A DNA stretch of 64,000 nucleotides from Antitrichia curtipendula (taxonomy: Eukaryota > Streptophyta > Bryopsida > Hypnales > Leucodontaceae), in contig OX579635.1 in assembly GCA_951230915.1 (NCBI GenBank), positions 45,012,001 to 45,076,000 on the forward strand, in the 5' to 3' direction. Positions 46,901 to 57,782 of the stretch are shown one piece after another. The notes beneath the pieces are model-generated. The model was not told where the DNA came from. It ran no database searches and saw only the letters and a program-made list of their open reading frames with translations. Positions within the stretch are counted from its first letter, which is position 1; the number at the start of each line of letters is the position of its first letter. Both the position numbers and the translations under genes were made by a program.

Positions 46901-47720
46901 CCAACAACGTGACGCCTCTACAGACCAACACCTGGCAAATGCTAATCGAACCGACATCCACATTGAACATATGCTCCGCCCTTTTCAACCAACTGAGCAA
47001 TCGACAAAACAGGGCATTTCGAATTATCATAAACTTATCCTCCAGAGCTTGAGTTCACTCCTTCCAGCGCGACCCAGCTCACTTCACGCTCAGCTCGTCA
47101 TTCCCGTTCTGCCACCCTCCGTCGTCAACAAGCCGGCAACAACCGCATAGAACCTTCAAGCTAGTCATTTCTGCTCCTTATTAATTAGGTTCCTCTCTCC
47201 GTCGATCTCTACACAAACCATCACTCTCCACACAACTATCACTCTAAATTTTACTGTTGAAGCGAAGGCTACTCGAACCCCTAAACCACCCACAGCAACA
47301 GTTAGTTTTTTTCTTCTTCTTCTTCTTCTTTATTTTACTGTCCTGTTTTTACAATTTCAATTATGACCGACATGGAGGCACAGACAGGCAATGGATGTGC
47401 AGGCAGCAGGCGGGTCCTTCAGTTGGGTCCGTCCCGGGTCTTGGGTCCTGGGTCCCCAGCCAGCCAGCCAGCCAGCCAGGGAGCTTCCTACAAGTTCCCT
47501 TTGTGGTCCACTCGTCACTCACACCCCACAGCAGCGATGATGGGGTCCCAAGTGCAAGTTAATAAAGGCTAGAGGAGTAATAATAATAAGTCGAGGCGAA
47601 CTAATCTGGGGCCGCGAGTGGAAAATGAGGTCGCCCTTTTGAGTGATGGTCCGGCCCCAAAGTTGCGTACCAAAGTGGCTACAAACATGCCGCACATTTG
47701 ACTTACTCCCCAACCGAAGC
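46901..47720. other. F-box gene upstream region with simple repeats
   Basis: Balanced composition. Contains (TTC)n at about 47308-47330 and (CAGC)n at about 47456-47480. Short open frames (47257-47562) lack recognisable features. Part may be distal promoter of the F-box gene or an unannotated transcript. Confidence 0.4.
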
Positions 47721-47721
47721 A

Positions 47722-47772
47722 AAAGGGAGGGGCAGGGGGAGGAGGAGGAGGAGCGGGAGGGGGAGGGAGGAA
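47722..47772 (+). promoter_or_regulatory. G-rich tract, candidate G-quadruplex
   Basis: A dense run of GGG/GGA blocks includes GGGAGGGGCAGGGGGAGG, then (GGA)n and GGGAGGGGGAGGG. It easily meets four G-runs of three or more on the plus strand. It lies about 320-370 bp upstream of the TATA box of the F-box gene. Confidence 0.6.
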
Positions 47773-48089
47773 AAAACTTCGCCACCGAACCCTGTAGGAC
47801 CGCCGAATTCACACAAACAAGCCCAACGAAAAAAACGAAAAAAACAGGGGTGAAATCGTAGATTTGCTGCGCAAGTCAGTTCACGTGAATCTTCACTCAT
47901 CACAGGCAACCTCCGTCCCTCCTCCAGCCGCGGTCCTCCAGGAGCCTTCTCCACTAGCTAGCTTAGCTTACCTTAGCTTAGCTAGCTAGCCTGGCCTACT
48001 ACACTACACTAGGAAGTAGGGCAGTAGGAATAAGCAGTAGCGTGGTCAATGGCGATGGCGGATGGGGGCTCCCTTGCTTCAACGCAATT

Positions 48090-48125
48090 TGCTTTATAAA
48101 GCGGCCTTCCCCACACTCACTCGCA
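48090..48125 (+). promoter_or_regulatory. TATA box and probable transcription start of the F-box gene
   Basis: TTTATAAAG lies at about 48092 in GCTTTATAAAGCGGCC. It is followed about 25-30 bp later by a CA/CT-rich CCCCACACTCACTCGCA, typical of a plant start site. It would give a 5' leader of roughly 0.98 kb before the first in-frame ATG, probably shortened by an intron with acceptor at 49038. Confidence 0.6.
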
Positions 48126-49036
48126 CACTAGCTTAGCTTGTCGCCTGCATCTGCACATCTTATTCTCTTTGAAGCTCCTCCCGTTTGCTCCTCGTCTCAT
48201 TGCATTTCACTTTCTGTCGCTCTTCTGTTTCTCCTTTGTTACACTCTGTTCCTGTTCTTGTTCTTGCATTGGTTTCGTTTTTGTGTTGTTGGATCAGCGT
48301 TTGTCGAATCTCGTTGTGTGCGTGTTGGTGTGGCTTTTTGTGTGTGCGTATGCATGTATCTGTGTGTGTGTAGCGATTCATTCATCCATCCAAGTGTGTT
48401 GTTGATGTAAAGCTTCAGTTTTTGTGACGAACCAGTTGGAATTTACTGCAACTCGGTGTGTTGGATTGCGTGGGTTTTACACTTTTTCTGGGTCTAGAAG
48501 AATACGAATTCGGTGCGAAGTCTAACGATCCTCAGCTTCGTCTCAGATCAATTCATTTCTTTCCTGAAAAAACATTCGCTTGATTCAGAGCATTTTTCTC
48601 GAATCCTGAATCTGGAGGTTTAAGCCCGCTAGCGATTTTGCTGCTGGTGCGTGTCGGACTACGATTCGTGTGTGCATGCAGGACGAATCAAGGCTGTATA
48701 CTGGGTGGGAATGCTGCTGGGTGGCTTCTTCTCTCCCTCTTTGTCAATTCGATGGTGCAAGTGATCCTTGCAGACCAACGAAGAATCTCACCAAAAATCT
48801 AATTGGAACCAGTTGAGAGAGTGGTGGTCATCAGCTCACTCGGTACCTGGGGATTCAGTTCAGAAGGAAATTCAAGTGACTGTAGTGGCGAATCACAATG
48901 CCTGGTATGGGGTGGCATCTTTGTTGATTGGCGCGTGGTTGCGGATGTTCTGTTAGGGAAGTTGTGGATTGCGTGTGTGAAATGTGGATGATCGAGGTTT
49001 TGGAAATAGTCTGACCGCGTCGGTGGTGCGTGTTGC

Positions 49037-49038
49037 AG
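49037..49038 (+). other. Candidate splice acceptor before the F-box coding exon
   Basis: GTGTTGCAG|GGTTGAACGTGAAC. The frame is open upstream of the first in-frame ATG only through a GTG at 48984. The stretch LNVNLSSLSLTSDTRSKQVW just before MDPALW looks conserved in kind with land-plant relatives. An upstream coding exon joined here in phase 1 is therefore plausible. The donor was not pinned down. Confidence 0.45.
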
Positions 49039-49100
49039 GGTTGAACGTGAACCTTTCAAGTCTTTCTCTGACGAGCGACACGCGCAGCAAGCAAGTATGG

Positions 49101-50261
49101 ATGGACCCAGCTCTGTGGGGGGAGCTCCCCGAGGCTCTCCTGGAGCTCATCCTGGCGCGTCTCCCGTTACCCAACTTACTCCCAATGCGCTCCGTGTGCA
49201 AGAAGTGGAACTACCTCCTCCACACGACGCAGTTCCTCAAGTCACAGCGTCAGCTCACGGTGCAGTGCCCCGCGTACGTGCTCACGGTGAATGAGCCCGC
49301 GTTCAGCGCCTTCAGTTTCTTCCAGCAAGGTCCTGAGCTTTACTACCTCCGCAACAGCTCGCTCCACTGCCCCATCTCCAAGAACTGGTTCAACATGTCG
49401 CTGGACTGCTTGCCCATCCGTGACTTCTATATCACCTCCGTCGGCGGCGGATTGCTCTGCTTCGTGGGCTACAAGGGCGCTCCTGGCGCGAGCGGGCCGC
49501 ACCGGGAAGTTGTAGTCGGGGTGTGCAACCCCGCGACGCGATCGTGGCGCGTGCTTCCCCGCTGGGGCGAGGCGAAAGCGTACAACCTGCCGACGTTTGT
49601 GGCTATGGTGGTGGACAATTTCAGTCGCTCGTACAAAATTGTGCTGATCGATCACGACCGCGCCGTCACGCGCTTCTACCACTCGACGTCCATGGCGTGG
49701 ACGGAGAGCGAGAGCGTGCCGTCGCGACACAACTTCCCGTACTATGACCGCTGCCCGAGCCAAGCGGTCGTGAAGCGAGGCTCCTCCACGCTGGTGTGCA
49801 CCACGCAGTGCAAGACGGGAATCTCCACGTACGACATGGACAGCGGGCTGTGGGACTCGTACCACGTGTTCTTGCCCGGGTTGCACAGCAACGTGCATCT
49901 GGTGCAGCACCGCGGCCGCATTCTCATGATCAGTCGGGTGATGAAGCAGAAGTACGAGGGCTCGGATCGCGTGCAAATCTCCGAGCTCGACAACAAGGGG
50001 CTGAGGGTCACCACGGCGCTGGACGACGTCCCGCTCGGACCGTCCAAGCAGTTTTTGGATCACTTCAAGGTGTGCGAGTACAGCAGCTACGACGACAGCG
50101 AGGGGCTTTGCTTCGTCTCGGTTACGACGGGCGAGAGATGGCTGTATGACATGGAAGATCGGTTTTGGCATATTCTTCCCAGCAGCCCCGGAAGCAAAAC
50201 CAAAAGCATGGCGGCGTATGGAGGATTCAGCATCCATTTGAGAGTGGACATTCAACCTTAA
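49101..50261 (+). CDS. F-box protein, At5g15710-like (kelch-type family)
   Basis: From the first in-frame ATG this gives 386 residues. The N-terminal F-box is MDPALWGELPEALLELILAR then LPLPNLLPMRSVCKKWNYLL, with the usual LP, RLP and VCKKW landmarks. The rest is a beta-rich F-box-associated region with repeating blocks: GGGLLCFVGY, VVVGVCNPATRSWRVLP, YKIVLID, STYDMDSGLWDSY, RGRILMISRV and ERWLYDMEDRFWHILP. Members of this plant family act as substrate adaptors in SCF ubiquitin ligases (known for the family; substrate here unknown). The coding exon has no internal intron. It is strikingly GC-rich against AT-rich surroundings, so long antisense frames appear by chance. The true N-terminus may lie in an upstream exon. 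Confidence 0.88.
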   Translation: MDPALWGELPEALLELILARLPLPNLLPMRSVCKKWNYLLHTTQFLKSQRQLTVQCPAYVLTVNEPAFSAFSFFQQGPELYYLRNSSLHCPISKNWFNMSLDCLPIRDFYITSVGGGLLCFVGYKGAPGASGPHREVVVGVCNPATRSWRVLPRWGEAKAYNLPTFVAMVVDNFSRSYKIVLIDHDRAVTRFYHSTSMAWTESESVPSRHNFPYYDRCPSQAVVKRGSSTLVCTTQCKTGISTYDMDSGLWDSYHVFLPGLHSNVHLVQHRGRILMISRVMKQKYEGSDRVQISELDNKGLRVTTALDDVPLGPSKQFLDHFKVCEYSSYDDSEGLCFVSVTTGERWLYDMEDRFWHILPSSPGSKTKSMAAYGGFSIHLRVDIQP

Positions 50262-50380
50262 ATCTTCAGCTGGTGGCACCATCTGCTCAGCCACTACAGG
50301 GTGGTGAGTGCCTACAATCCTGGGTCTCCACGGCGCTTGCCATCACTGCAACTCCAGGGTGCCTGAATTTCTCCAAACTG

Positions 50381-50520
50381 TCTTGAAATCATTGGATCTC
50401 CAGGGTGTTTAGAAATCGCTGGATCTCCAGGGTGCTTAGAAATCGCTGGATCTCCAGGGTGCTTAGAAATCGCTGGAACTCCAGGGTGCTTAGAAATCGC
50501 TGGAACTCCAGGGTGATCAC
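50381..50520 (+). repeat. 27-bp hairpin tandem repeat in the F-box 3' region
   Basis: About five units of AGAAATCGCTGGATCTCCAG plus GGTGCTT. Each unit contains a small palindrome, CTGGATCTCCAG or CTGGAACTCCAG. The array starts 120 bp after the stop codon and is probably in the 3' UTR. Units differ mainly at T/A in the centre of the palindrome. Confidence 0.85.
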
Positions 50521-51817
50521 TGGCTAGGGTGATCGATAGTAATGTACTTGTACAAAATTCACAGATTAGGCCCGGGGTGCATGGATTAGCGCATTAAGGA
50601 CGTGGTTGATTCGTGCATTGTTAGATCCGAGACCTTAGATTGGGTGGGGGTTGGGGCGAATTGGGCTCCCGCGCCACCCAGGGGTTGTGGCCGCACACTA
50701 GGTATTGTCAATGGCATGGTCGAAGCTTTTGTTAGTTTGCACACACGCTTCTAAGTTGGATCAGATCCTTTTTTCACTAGTAGAGAAGGTGGCCAGGCCA
50801 GGTTCGGTTCGGCCGTTGGGAACTGGCCACCTTCTCTACTGGTGGGAAATGCCAATCCACTCGCCTCTCTGACTAGATGAGGCGACCTGTACAAACCGCA
50901 GAAAGATCTCGAACTCATCACCTCGGTGATGAATATATAAAAGCAAAAGGGCGGAATTTTTATAACTTTTTATGCTTCCTTTCCCGGTCCCGTGCTCTCC
51001 TTTTTCCGATCCTCTGCTCTACCTCGGGAATAAGAAGCTGTTGGTTTGTTCTCTGTCAGAGTGCGCCGACTTATCCGACAATGGTTTTTCCATGTTGGAG
51101 ACGTCTTTGCGTGCTAATGTTGACAAGTGGAATTGCGGTGATTGGTTCGTGTTGTGGTGAATCAGATGAGCTTCGGCTTTCTTTTCTTTCCTTTCCTTTC
51201 CTTTCCCTTCCCTGCTTTTTTTCTTTTTTTCGCAGTTTTTTTGGTTTTGGGTGGTGGAAGCTGTGTACTACACGGATATATGCAAACAGTGTGCATTGAA
51301 CCCCACCATGGAGCAGCAGTTTGGATAACATAGATCAAGATCAGGCGAGCAAGGACAGGCATAAGGTATGAATAGTGTAAGGTATTGGCAGTTTGGGCAC
51401 CTACCACGTACCCCTTAGGCCTTAGCCTGCCAGCCCTGATTGCTCGCGCTCTGACACCTCTGCTGTTCCATACCAGTTGGGACTCGGGACTCGCACTCGG
51501 TATAAGCATAGATATTTGTAGTTGACAGGGTGTGGAGACCTTTTACACTTCAAAGCGTTGCAGTCCAGATTTGTTCCAGATTTGTGAGGAAGGGAAGGAA
51601 GGGTTCCGTGTTTGGAATCAACCATCCAAACAACACAGAACCCCTCGCAAATAGGCAATCAAACTCTGCATGCCAGGACCCACCGGGTTGGGATCAGTGA
51701 GGCAATTCCAAATTGGTGTCTGAATTGAAAATCGACAGAACGATTCATTTGTGTTTTGTTAAAATTATTATCATTAAAAAAACTGAAGTGTCTAGGACAG
51801 TCTCTTCACCCTGATTG
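50521..51817. other. F-box gene downstream region
   Basis: Balanced composition falling to AT-rich. Includes a small hairpin element (50775-50844) and a pyrimidine-rich CTTTCCTTTCCTTTC tract at about 51183-51215. Frames such as 50877-51299 have no domain; no gene is called. Confidence 0.45.
50775..50844. mobile_element. Miniature CACTA-like hairpin, copy 1
   Basis: CACTAGTAGAGAAGGTGGCC on the left pairs with the right arm, whose complement starts CACCAGTAGAGAAGGTGGCC. The arms are about 22 bp with one mismatch around a 26-bp loop. The first 15 bases match the element at 60083. No target duplication is evident. Confidence 0.65.
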
Positions 51818-52075
51818 TAAGGTGGGTACACCCAAAACCGCCACTTTTTGCTACTGAGCCTAGTCAAATTTTCATATATTCTTGTTGGCAAGTGAAAGGA
51901 GGTTCCAACGCACCAGAGAACGTGGCATTTGGACACCGTATGCAAAAGTTATTAAAGATCAAAGTTTGTTTCTGAAAGCGCTCCATTCAAATAGGTACAT
52001 AATTGATTTTGGATATGTACCCAACCTGTACATGGCACTTTAAGGTCAGGTGCCATTTTGGGGGTGCCTACCTTA
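51818..52075 (-). mobile_element. TAAGG-family MITE B, copy 2
   Basis: The ends are TAAGGTGGGTACACCCAAAA and, reverse complemented, TAAGGTAGGCACCCCCAAAA, flanked by TA. It is an inverted, very similar copy of 3610-3885 but lacks about 18 bp. High identity over 48 kb of separation suggests recent activity of the family. Confidence 0.85.
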
Positions 52076-52574
52076 CACAAGAAAACTGTGGAACTTGGGG
52101 ACACCAGAGCTTTTTTTTAATATAAAAACTCGGGATTGTTCTATCGATTTCTTTCGTGACTGACTTGCATTGGAATACACATCCAATGTGCCAAGTCAAG
52201 GAAAAAATTTAAGGAATTTACTCAGAATTGGTAGAGTGTAAAAGAAAGATTTCACCAGTCTCAAGAAATCCACAAATGTAAATTATCTGGAAGGCCAGCC
52301 ATTTACACTTGAAAAACCCCCATGGAGGGACAAACCTATGTTATGGCATCATCGCTTTGGGGTAAGACAAATCAAAATTTGGATGGATCATTAAGTTCGT
52401 TGGAAGGAAGGAAGGAAGGCTTGGGTGGTCGGGCACAATGGAGGTGTTTGCGCGTGTTTGGTGCATGGATTGAATTCCCAGTAACTTAATAAGTGAGTGC
52501 TGGTCCTACAAGACAAGTGTGCACGGCCATGTAAGACCAAATGCTTTTTTTTATTGTAGAAAAACTCTACTCAC
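52076..52574. other. Intergenic
   Basis: A GGAAGGAAGGAAGG microsatellite lies near 52403. No gene features. Confidence 0.55.
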
Positions 52575-52800
52575 CTAACAAGGGAAACCATAACGAGTGG
52601 GTAGTCTGGTAGGAGAGCTTCAATTAACATGGCACCCTCTTTAAAAGCCAAATAATAAAGGGACACATTCCAGGCAGTGAATTCTAGAAGCCAATTAAAC
52701 TCTCCTGAGGATCCCTTGGTGAAATGTTCGAGATTTTCAGTAAAGGTCATGTTACCACATTGGTGTGGTGGTTCACAGATCAGTTTAATTCTTGGACTGA
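52575..52800 (-). CDS. Orphan internal exon of an unidentified gene
   Basis: On the minus strand a 226-bp open stretch is bounded by a good acceptor (TTTCCACTTGCAG) and a consensus donor (GTTAG|GTGAGTAG). It encodes about 74 residues with ordinary protein composition, including LICEPPHQCGNMTF, HFTKGSSGEFNWLLEF and EGAMLIEALLPDYPLVMVSL. Exon phase is 1 at the start and 2 at the end. I do not recognise the family. No neighbouring exons were identified within several kb, so it is a captured exon, a gene relic, or part of a gene with long introns. Confidence 0.5.
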
Positions 52801-54277
52801 CTGCAAGTGGAAACAAACTTTGATTACATAAGTACTCTGTTTATGCAATGGAATTTTGAATTGAATTAAATCTCCTCACGTACTTTCTTGAGTTGTCGCC
52901 GGAAGTTGTCACATACATCATCAGACTGACAATCAAAACAATGTCTCCTAAGTTACAGGAAAATTTCAGACCCCCTAACTTAATGTCTAGAGATTTCCAT
53001 CATTAGTTTGTAGGAGTGTTGGAAAATTATGTCTAAGTGGCTTAGATGGGGCTTTGGTTAGTGACAAATTGCACCTCCCTCGAAAGAAGTTCCTGAGCCC
53101 CTCGGCCCCTCCCTTGCCCGGGCCATCTGAACATGTCAAATGTGAATTGGATCCTGGAAATCCGAGTCCCAGAGGTTTGGCATAGTCGTACACATACGGC
53201 TGTCTCCCCAACGGGAACCGTCGCAAAATTAACTAAACTTGGCCTCCATTTTGTCGTTGAAGCGCACCCATCTTCCCAAATCCCAAACTTCCATGTGAGC
53301 TTTTGGCAGGCAAAAAGTGCACAATTGGGAGGCCTAGCTTGTTAAGCTTCATGGATGGGATCGGTGGCGTTCCAATGTGCTCACAAAGTATGATGATGCT
53401 GATTTAAGTTTAAGCTTACCAACCCAAAGCCGGAGCTGGTTAATTGACACAAAACAAAAAAGCTTTTGGGGCCACAACCCAAGGTCCACCATCTGGGTGC
53501 TTGGGCTTTTCTCCAAGCAAATTGTGGGCTATGATTTGAGTCACACTCACTTTGAAAATGCAAAAGTTAGTCCTCTGTAATGTCGTTGCGGAGACTAAGT
53601 GTCCAATGGATGATATAGAATTCTTCTATGTAAGACAATAGTTAGTAGATGTTCATCCCTGAAATTTTGTGTGAAAAGAGGGAAGTCTTGCAAAGTAGTT
53701 TGACCTCCAATGAAAGCTCTTGGTGTTTTTTTTAAGCAAATGATTTACACGGTGTCCTAGAAGATGATTTCCATGATGACCAACCCAACATTCCAGGGTT
53801 AATTCTAAAAGGACAAGCCTATGACCACTTTTCCAAACTTCAAGGTTCTTTTCATTGTATGCTCCCATTCTTGCAATTGTGTACGAATGAAATTTTTTGT
53901 ATTTATTTTTTAGAGATGTAATTAGATGTCTTCCAAAAGTCACAAAAAGTTCAATATTTTTGTGTCAAAATTTGAAATCATTTTGAATTTTGAATCAAAT
54001 ATAATAAAAACTTAGATCAAATGCAAAATATGCTTAAAACATATGGAAGTTCTTCATAGGTGTGCATTTCAGTGTAGAACATTGTGGTGCAAATTGATTT
54101 GTTGTATCAATCTAAAATTAGAATAATTTCATTCCATAGTTATAGGTCTTAAAATTCAAACAACAATAGAATTTGATTTCTTTAATTTTTGAATTTTTAA
54201 TTGGAGTAAAACTTGACAAGCTTCATTTTGTTAGTCGGTCTCAAAATAAATAAAAAGATCATTCTTATGGTGTGACA
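52801..54277. other. Intergenic, partly GC-balanced
   Basis: 53000-53560 is near-balanced and holds open frames on both strands without domains. 53600-54250 is AT-rich. If the orphan exon at 52575-52800 belongs to a real minus-strand gene, upstream exons should be here, but I could not define any. Confidence 0.4.
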
Positions 54278-55260
54278 TGGGTGGCTGCCAATTAATGTAA
54301 AAAACAAAAACTTTGGACTACTTTGTCTATCATTAGGGCCTTTTTAGGGAGAAAGAAAAAACACTTTTTTCTAATGTTCAGTTGAGGTTTTTGTTTTGTT
54401 TCTGCCTCCATTAAGTGAGGTCCTTCAATTCAACTTTATATCAAATCCTTCATTTCTATGATTATTCTATTGCCTCTTATTTGGGACATTAGGTTTGTGA
54501 ACCTGGCAGATTTTTATGGACTGTAATGTTTTGATGAACACAAATGTCATTGTGAAGCCTTTGGATCTTGCTTTAAACTTCTCACTCCATGGAAATTCTC
54601 ACTCCATGTTGTTGGTGCTAGCTACCCAAGGCTATGGGACATAATTGATTGCCAACAATTTCTTTGGGGACATTGTATTTTGAGAAAAATTATATATCTA
54701 TCAAGCTTTTGGATTTTGCTTTGAGTGAGTGGATCAAAATTCTCTCTCCATGTAGGTAGTGTTTGCTATTCTAATCCATGCAGGGGTACATATGGCTTAA
54801 GTTAGTAGAGCATTGGTAGTTGATTCTAGGATTCAATAGTGGTGAAAATGATGTCTTTTAGAGAAAGCCTTGCAGTCTTGCTTCAAGGCAGATCAAAACT
54901 CTCATTCCATATGTACGATGCTGGCTAACCAAGTCTATGTGGCATAATTGACTACTAACAACTTCTTTGGTAGACATAACATTTGAAAATATAATGTAAC
55001 TATTAAGTTGTTGGATTTTGCTTCAAAGTGGGTCAAAATTCTCTCTCCATGTAGGTGGTGCTTGCTATTCAAGTCCATGTAGGAGTCTATGTGGCTCAAT
55101 CAATGTAGTGATAGTAGTTGATTCTATGATTCAACATTGGAGAAAATGATGTCTTTAAGAAAAAACCTTTGGATAGCTTGCTTTATAGTAGATCAAAACT
55201 CTTTCTCCATGCCAACAATGCTTGCTGAGTGCATCCATGTGGCTTGATAAGTAGATCAAC
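54278..55260 (-). repeat. Inverted satellite array related to the 46-kb array
   Basis: It opens with GACATGGGTGGCTGCCAATT and GGGCCTTTTTAGGGAGAAAG, the complement of the tail at 46810-46900. It then runs into diverged monomers with GATGAACACAAATGTCATTG, GCCTTTGGATCTTGCTT and CACTCCATG motifs. Further on, a higher-order unit of about 300 bp appears twice (54699/54999 and 54817/55117). Orientation is opposite to the array at 46103-46900. Confidence 0.75.
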
Positions 55261-56272
55261 ATATTCCAACGGACTTTTTTTCCACTCCATTGGTAAAGGT
55301 TGAAGTCTTTATCTATTTGTCATTTTTTCACTTTATGCAAAGAACAATGATGCATTTCTGAGTACCTCTAAGCTCATAATTTTGATACCAATGAGAAAAA
55401 ATGTTTGATAAATTTGTTTGACCAAGTTTTCCAACACTTCCAATATCATTTTCCTAACTTCATTTTCAATTTTGTAACCACACATATCATTGAAATCTCT
55501 TTGCTAAGAATATAGTAATGGTAAACTTCAAATAAAGAATGAGGTAACTACATCTAATTGTTATATTTGTCTACAATATATATATTAATATTTTTTTAAT
55601 TATAAATGTATGGCTTTAATACAACATCTTAGGTTTATTCCAACACAATGAATATTCATTGTTTATTTACTTCACTTGCAAAAAAAAAAAAAAATCTAAA
55701 ATGGGTATTAAAATCTTCATTAAATTTTCAACTAATCGTAAAAAAATTATGATTATTTATTTCTAAAAACTATACTCACATTGTAGATCAAACGTTAATC
55801 TAAAACCAATATATTCCTTATTCAACATCCTTTATTTTGAAGCACTCCAACAATTAAGATATCAATATCTCTAAGACTCTTAAGCTTAGAATGATGTTCT
55901 ATAGTCCAACACGTTTTGATGAATTTGGCTCTAGATTTTATAACCACCTATATCCAATGCAAAGTATAACTAAACACAATGCCATTAACACTTTAGTGCC
56001 TGAATCTTTTCTTTAATTTTTGCATGTTTATTATTATATCTTTATAAATATCTATTGTGTACTTCAATTTCATTAGACATAAAGGTTTTTTAAAGTCAAA
56101 TATTGGTTTGGATGAATGAGAAGTTTTCTAGTAAAAAAAGCCCATGGAACAAATCTCTATGTTCATTGTCTAGTTTTTGAATGTTTCAAGTTTCAAATTC
56201 ATTTGGTGTAAAATTTTATAAGCTTCATTATGTTAATTGGTCTTAAGATTAAAAAAAGATCATTCTTATGGC
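55261..56272. other. Intergenic, very AT-rich, no features
   Basis: No gene or repeat borders. An A-run of about 16 lies near 55680. Confidence 0.6.
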
Positions 56273-56960
56273 TTAACCCCTAAAGGACCAAACTGCATTC
56301 TTTTGGCAACATAGTAATTTTGGACAACTCACTATGAATGAATTTTTTTTGGAAATATTCACACAACTTGTACATAAGGAGCAAGGAGTAGCTTTAAGGC
56401 CCAATAATTTTCATAAATTTTGACTACATGGTTAAAAAATTATTGTACAATATGCAATATTCTTTGAACTATGGGCAGCATGGGCAACTTAAAAAAAGTC
56501 TTAAAAAATCACTTTAAAAAAAATAAAAACTTTAAACTAGTTCTTTAGATTTATATATACATGGAAACCTTTGAATCATTCCATTTTGACTAATGAGATG
56601 AAAGTTATGAAGAATTTTAGTTTGGTGACAAGTATAGAATCTCTATTCTAAAATAAACTTTGGAATCCTTTATGTAACTCAATTTCAAGATTTTTTTGAA
56701 AAAACAAAATCTGAGTATGTAGATTGTTTATTACAACATTAAAACCATTGGATTGGCATTTTTCAAGTCCATAACTAAATTCTTATCAATTTAGTATTTT
56801 GAATAATTTTCTACTTCTTTCTACTTACTATTTTTTTTCTTATATATTGTACAATTGCAAAGGATCTGAAATTTTTGAAGCATGTAGACAACTTGCCTTA
56901 AAAAATGAATTCAAAGAAGAACCACCACATGGACATTTTTTCATACAAATGTGACCTTGT
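56273..56960 (+). mobile_element. TTAA-family element, copy 6 (3'-truncated)
   Basis: Left end TTAACCCCTAAAGGACCAAA. Collinear with copies 1 and 5 up to CAAATGTGACCTTGTGA, where similarity stops. The right quarter and right inverted end are absent. Confidence 0.8.
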
Positions 56961-57782
56961 GATTTTTTATCCATCCTTGAGGAGTCCTTGAAATCATCCA
57001 AAGGACCAAAATCATCCTTTTACTAGGCGTTCAAGACTAACTTGACAGCAAATTGAATTTTTTTTGACACATTTTTCCTTATATCTGTGTACATATTACT
57101 TACCTCAAAACACTTTTTGGTAGAGTTTCTTTAGAAGACAAAAGAAAGCTAAATATAACTCAAGTTGGCTCATATTTTCTGAATTTTTTGAATTAGTTTT
57201 GAGATTTAAGTTAGGAACACTTTTTTTGACTCTAAAATGTGGTAATTTTGTGGATTTCATAGTGATACTAAAATGGTATCAAACACATCCTCTTTTGATA
57301 ATGTTATCGAAGATTTAAAATGTATATTTACAAATATTTTCACATGGAAGTATTTCTATATTGCAGTGGCATTTTACAGAAGGTTATTACTGTTTTTTAT
57401 TCAAACACATAAAGTCAAATTACTTGTGAACTGCCCAAACAAAGTGATATTAGAAAAAAAATTCTTTATTATTGAGTTTGTTATTAGAATCTGAAAAATA
57501 AAAATTAGTTAGGATTTTTAGGAGATGTGCAAAGAGATCTTTATAAATTAAATTACAAAATCACATCAGTAAGAATATGGAAAGATTGATTATGGAAAAG
57601 ATAGATAATTATGACATAATTTAGGGAAGACATCCTACGATTAGCAATTGAAGGCCTATTCATATTTATTTATTATCAACTTGGAAAGTGTTTGAATTGT
57701 TAGAGTTAATTGTGAAGTCACCTAATAAGGCCATTTATGTGGAGCCTCTTCTAATGCTTATTCTAAAAAGCATTTGAATTCT
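56961..57782. other. Intergenic, AT-rich
   Basis: The plus frame at 57273-57494 has no domain and no start or splice context. Confidence 0.55.

Noticed and set aside
48138..48410. Open frames in the F-box leader (48138-48410)
   Set aside because: The stretch is CT/GT-rich leader sequence just after the TATA box. Frames in several phases are equally open and none has a recognisable domain.
50165..50261. Possible miR394 target site in the F-box gene
   Set aside because: GAGAGTGGACATTCAACC only loosely resembles the known LCR/At1g27340 site, with too many mismatches, and this protein belongs to a neighbouring subgroup.
49242..50294. 350-residue antisense open frame across the F-box exon
   Set aside because: It is rich in Arg/His/Val/Ala, lacks domains, and mirrors a GC-rich real exon on the other strand. 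Such antisense frames arise from third-position GC bias.
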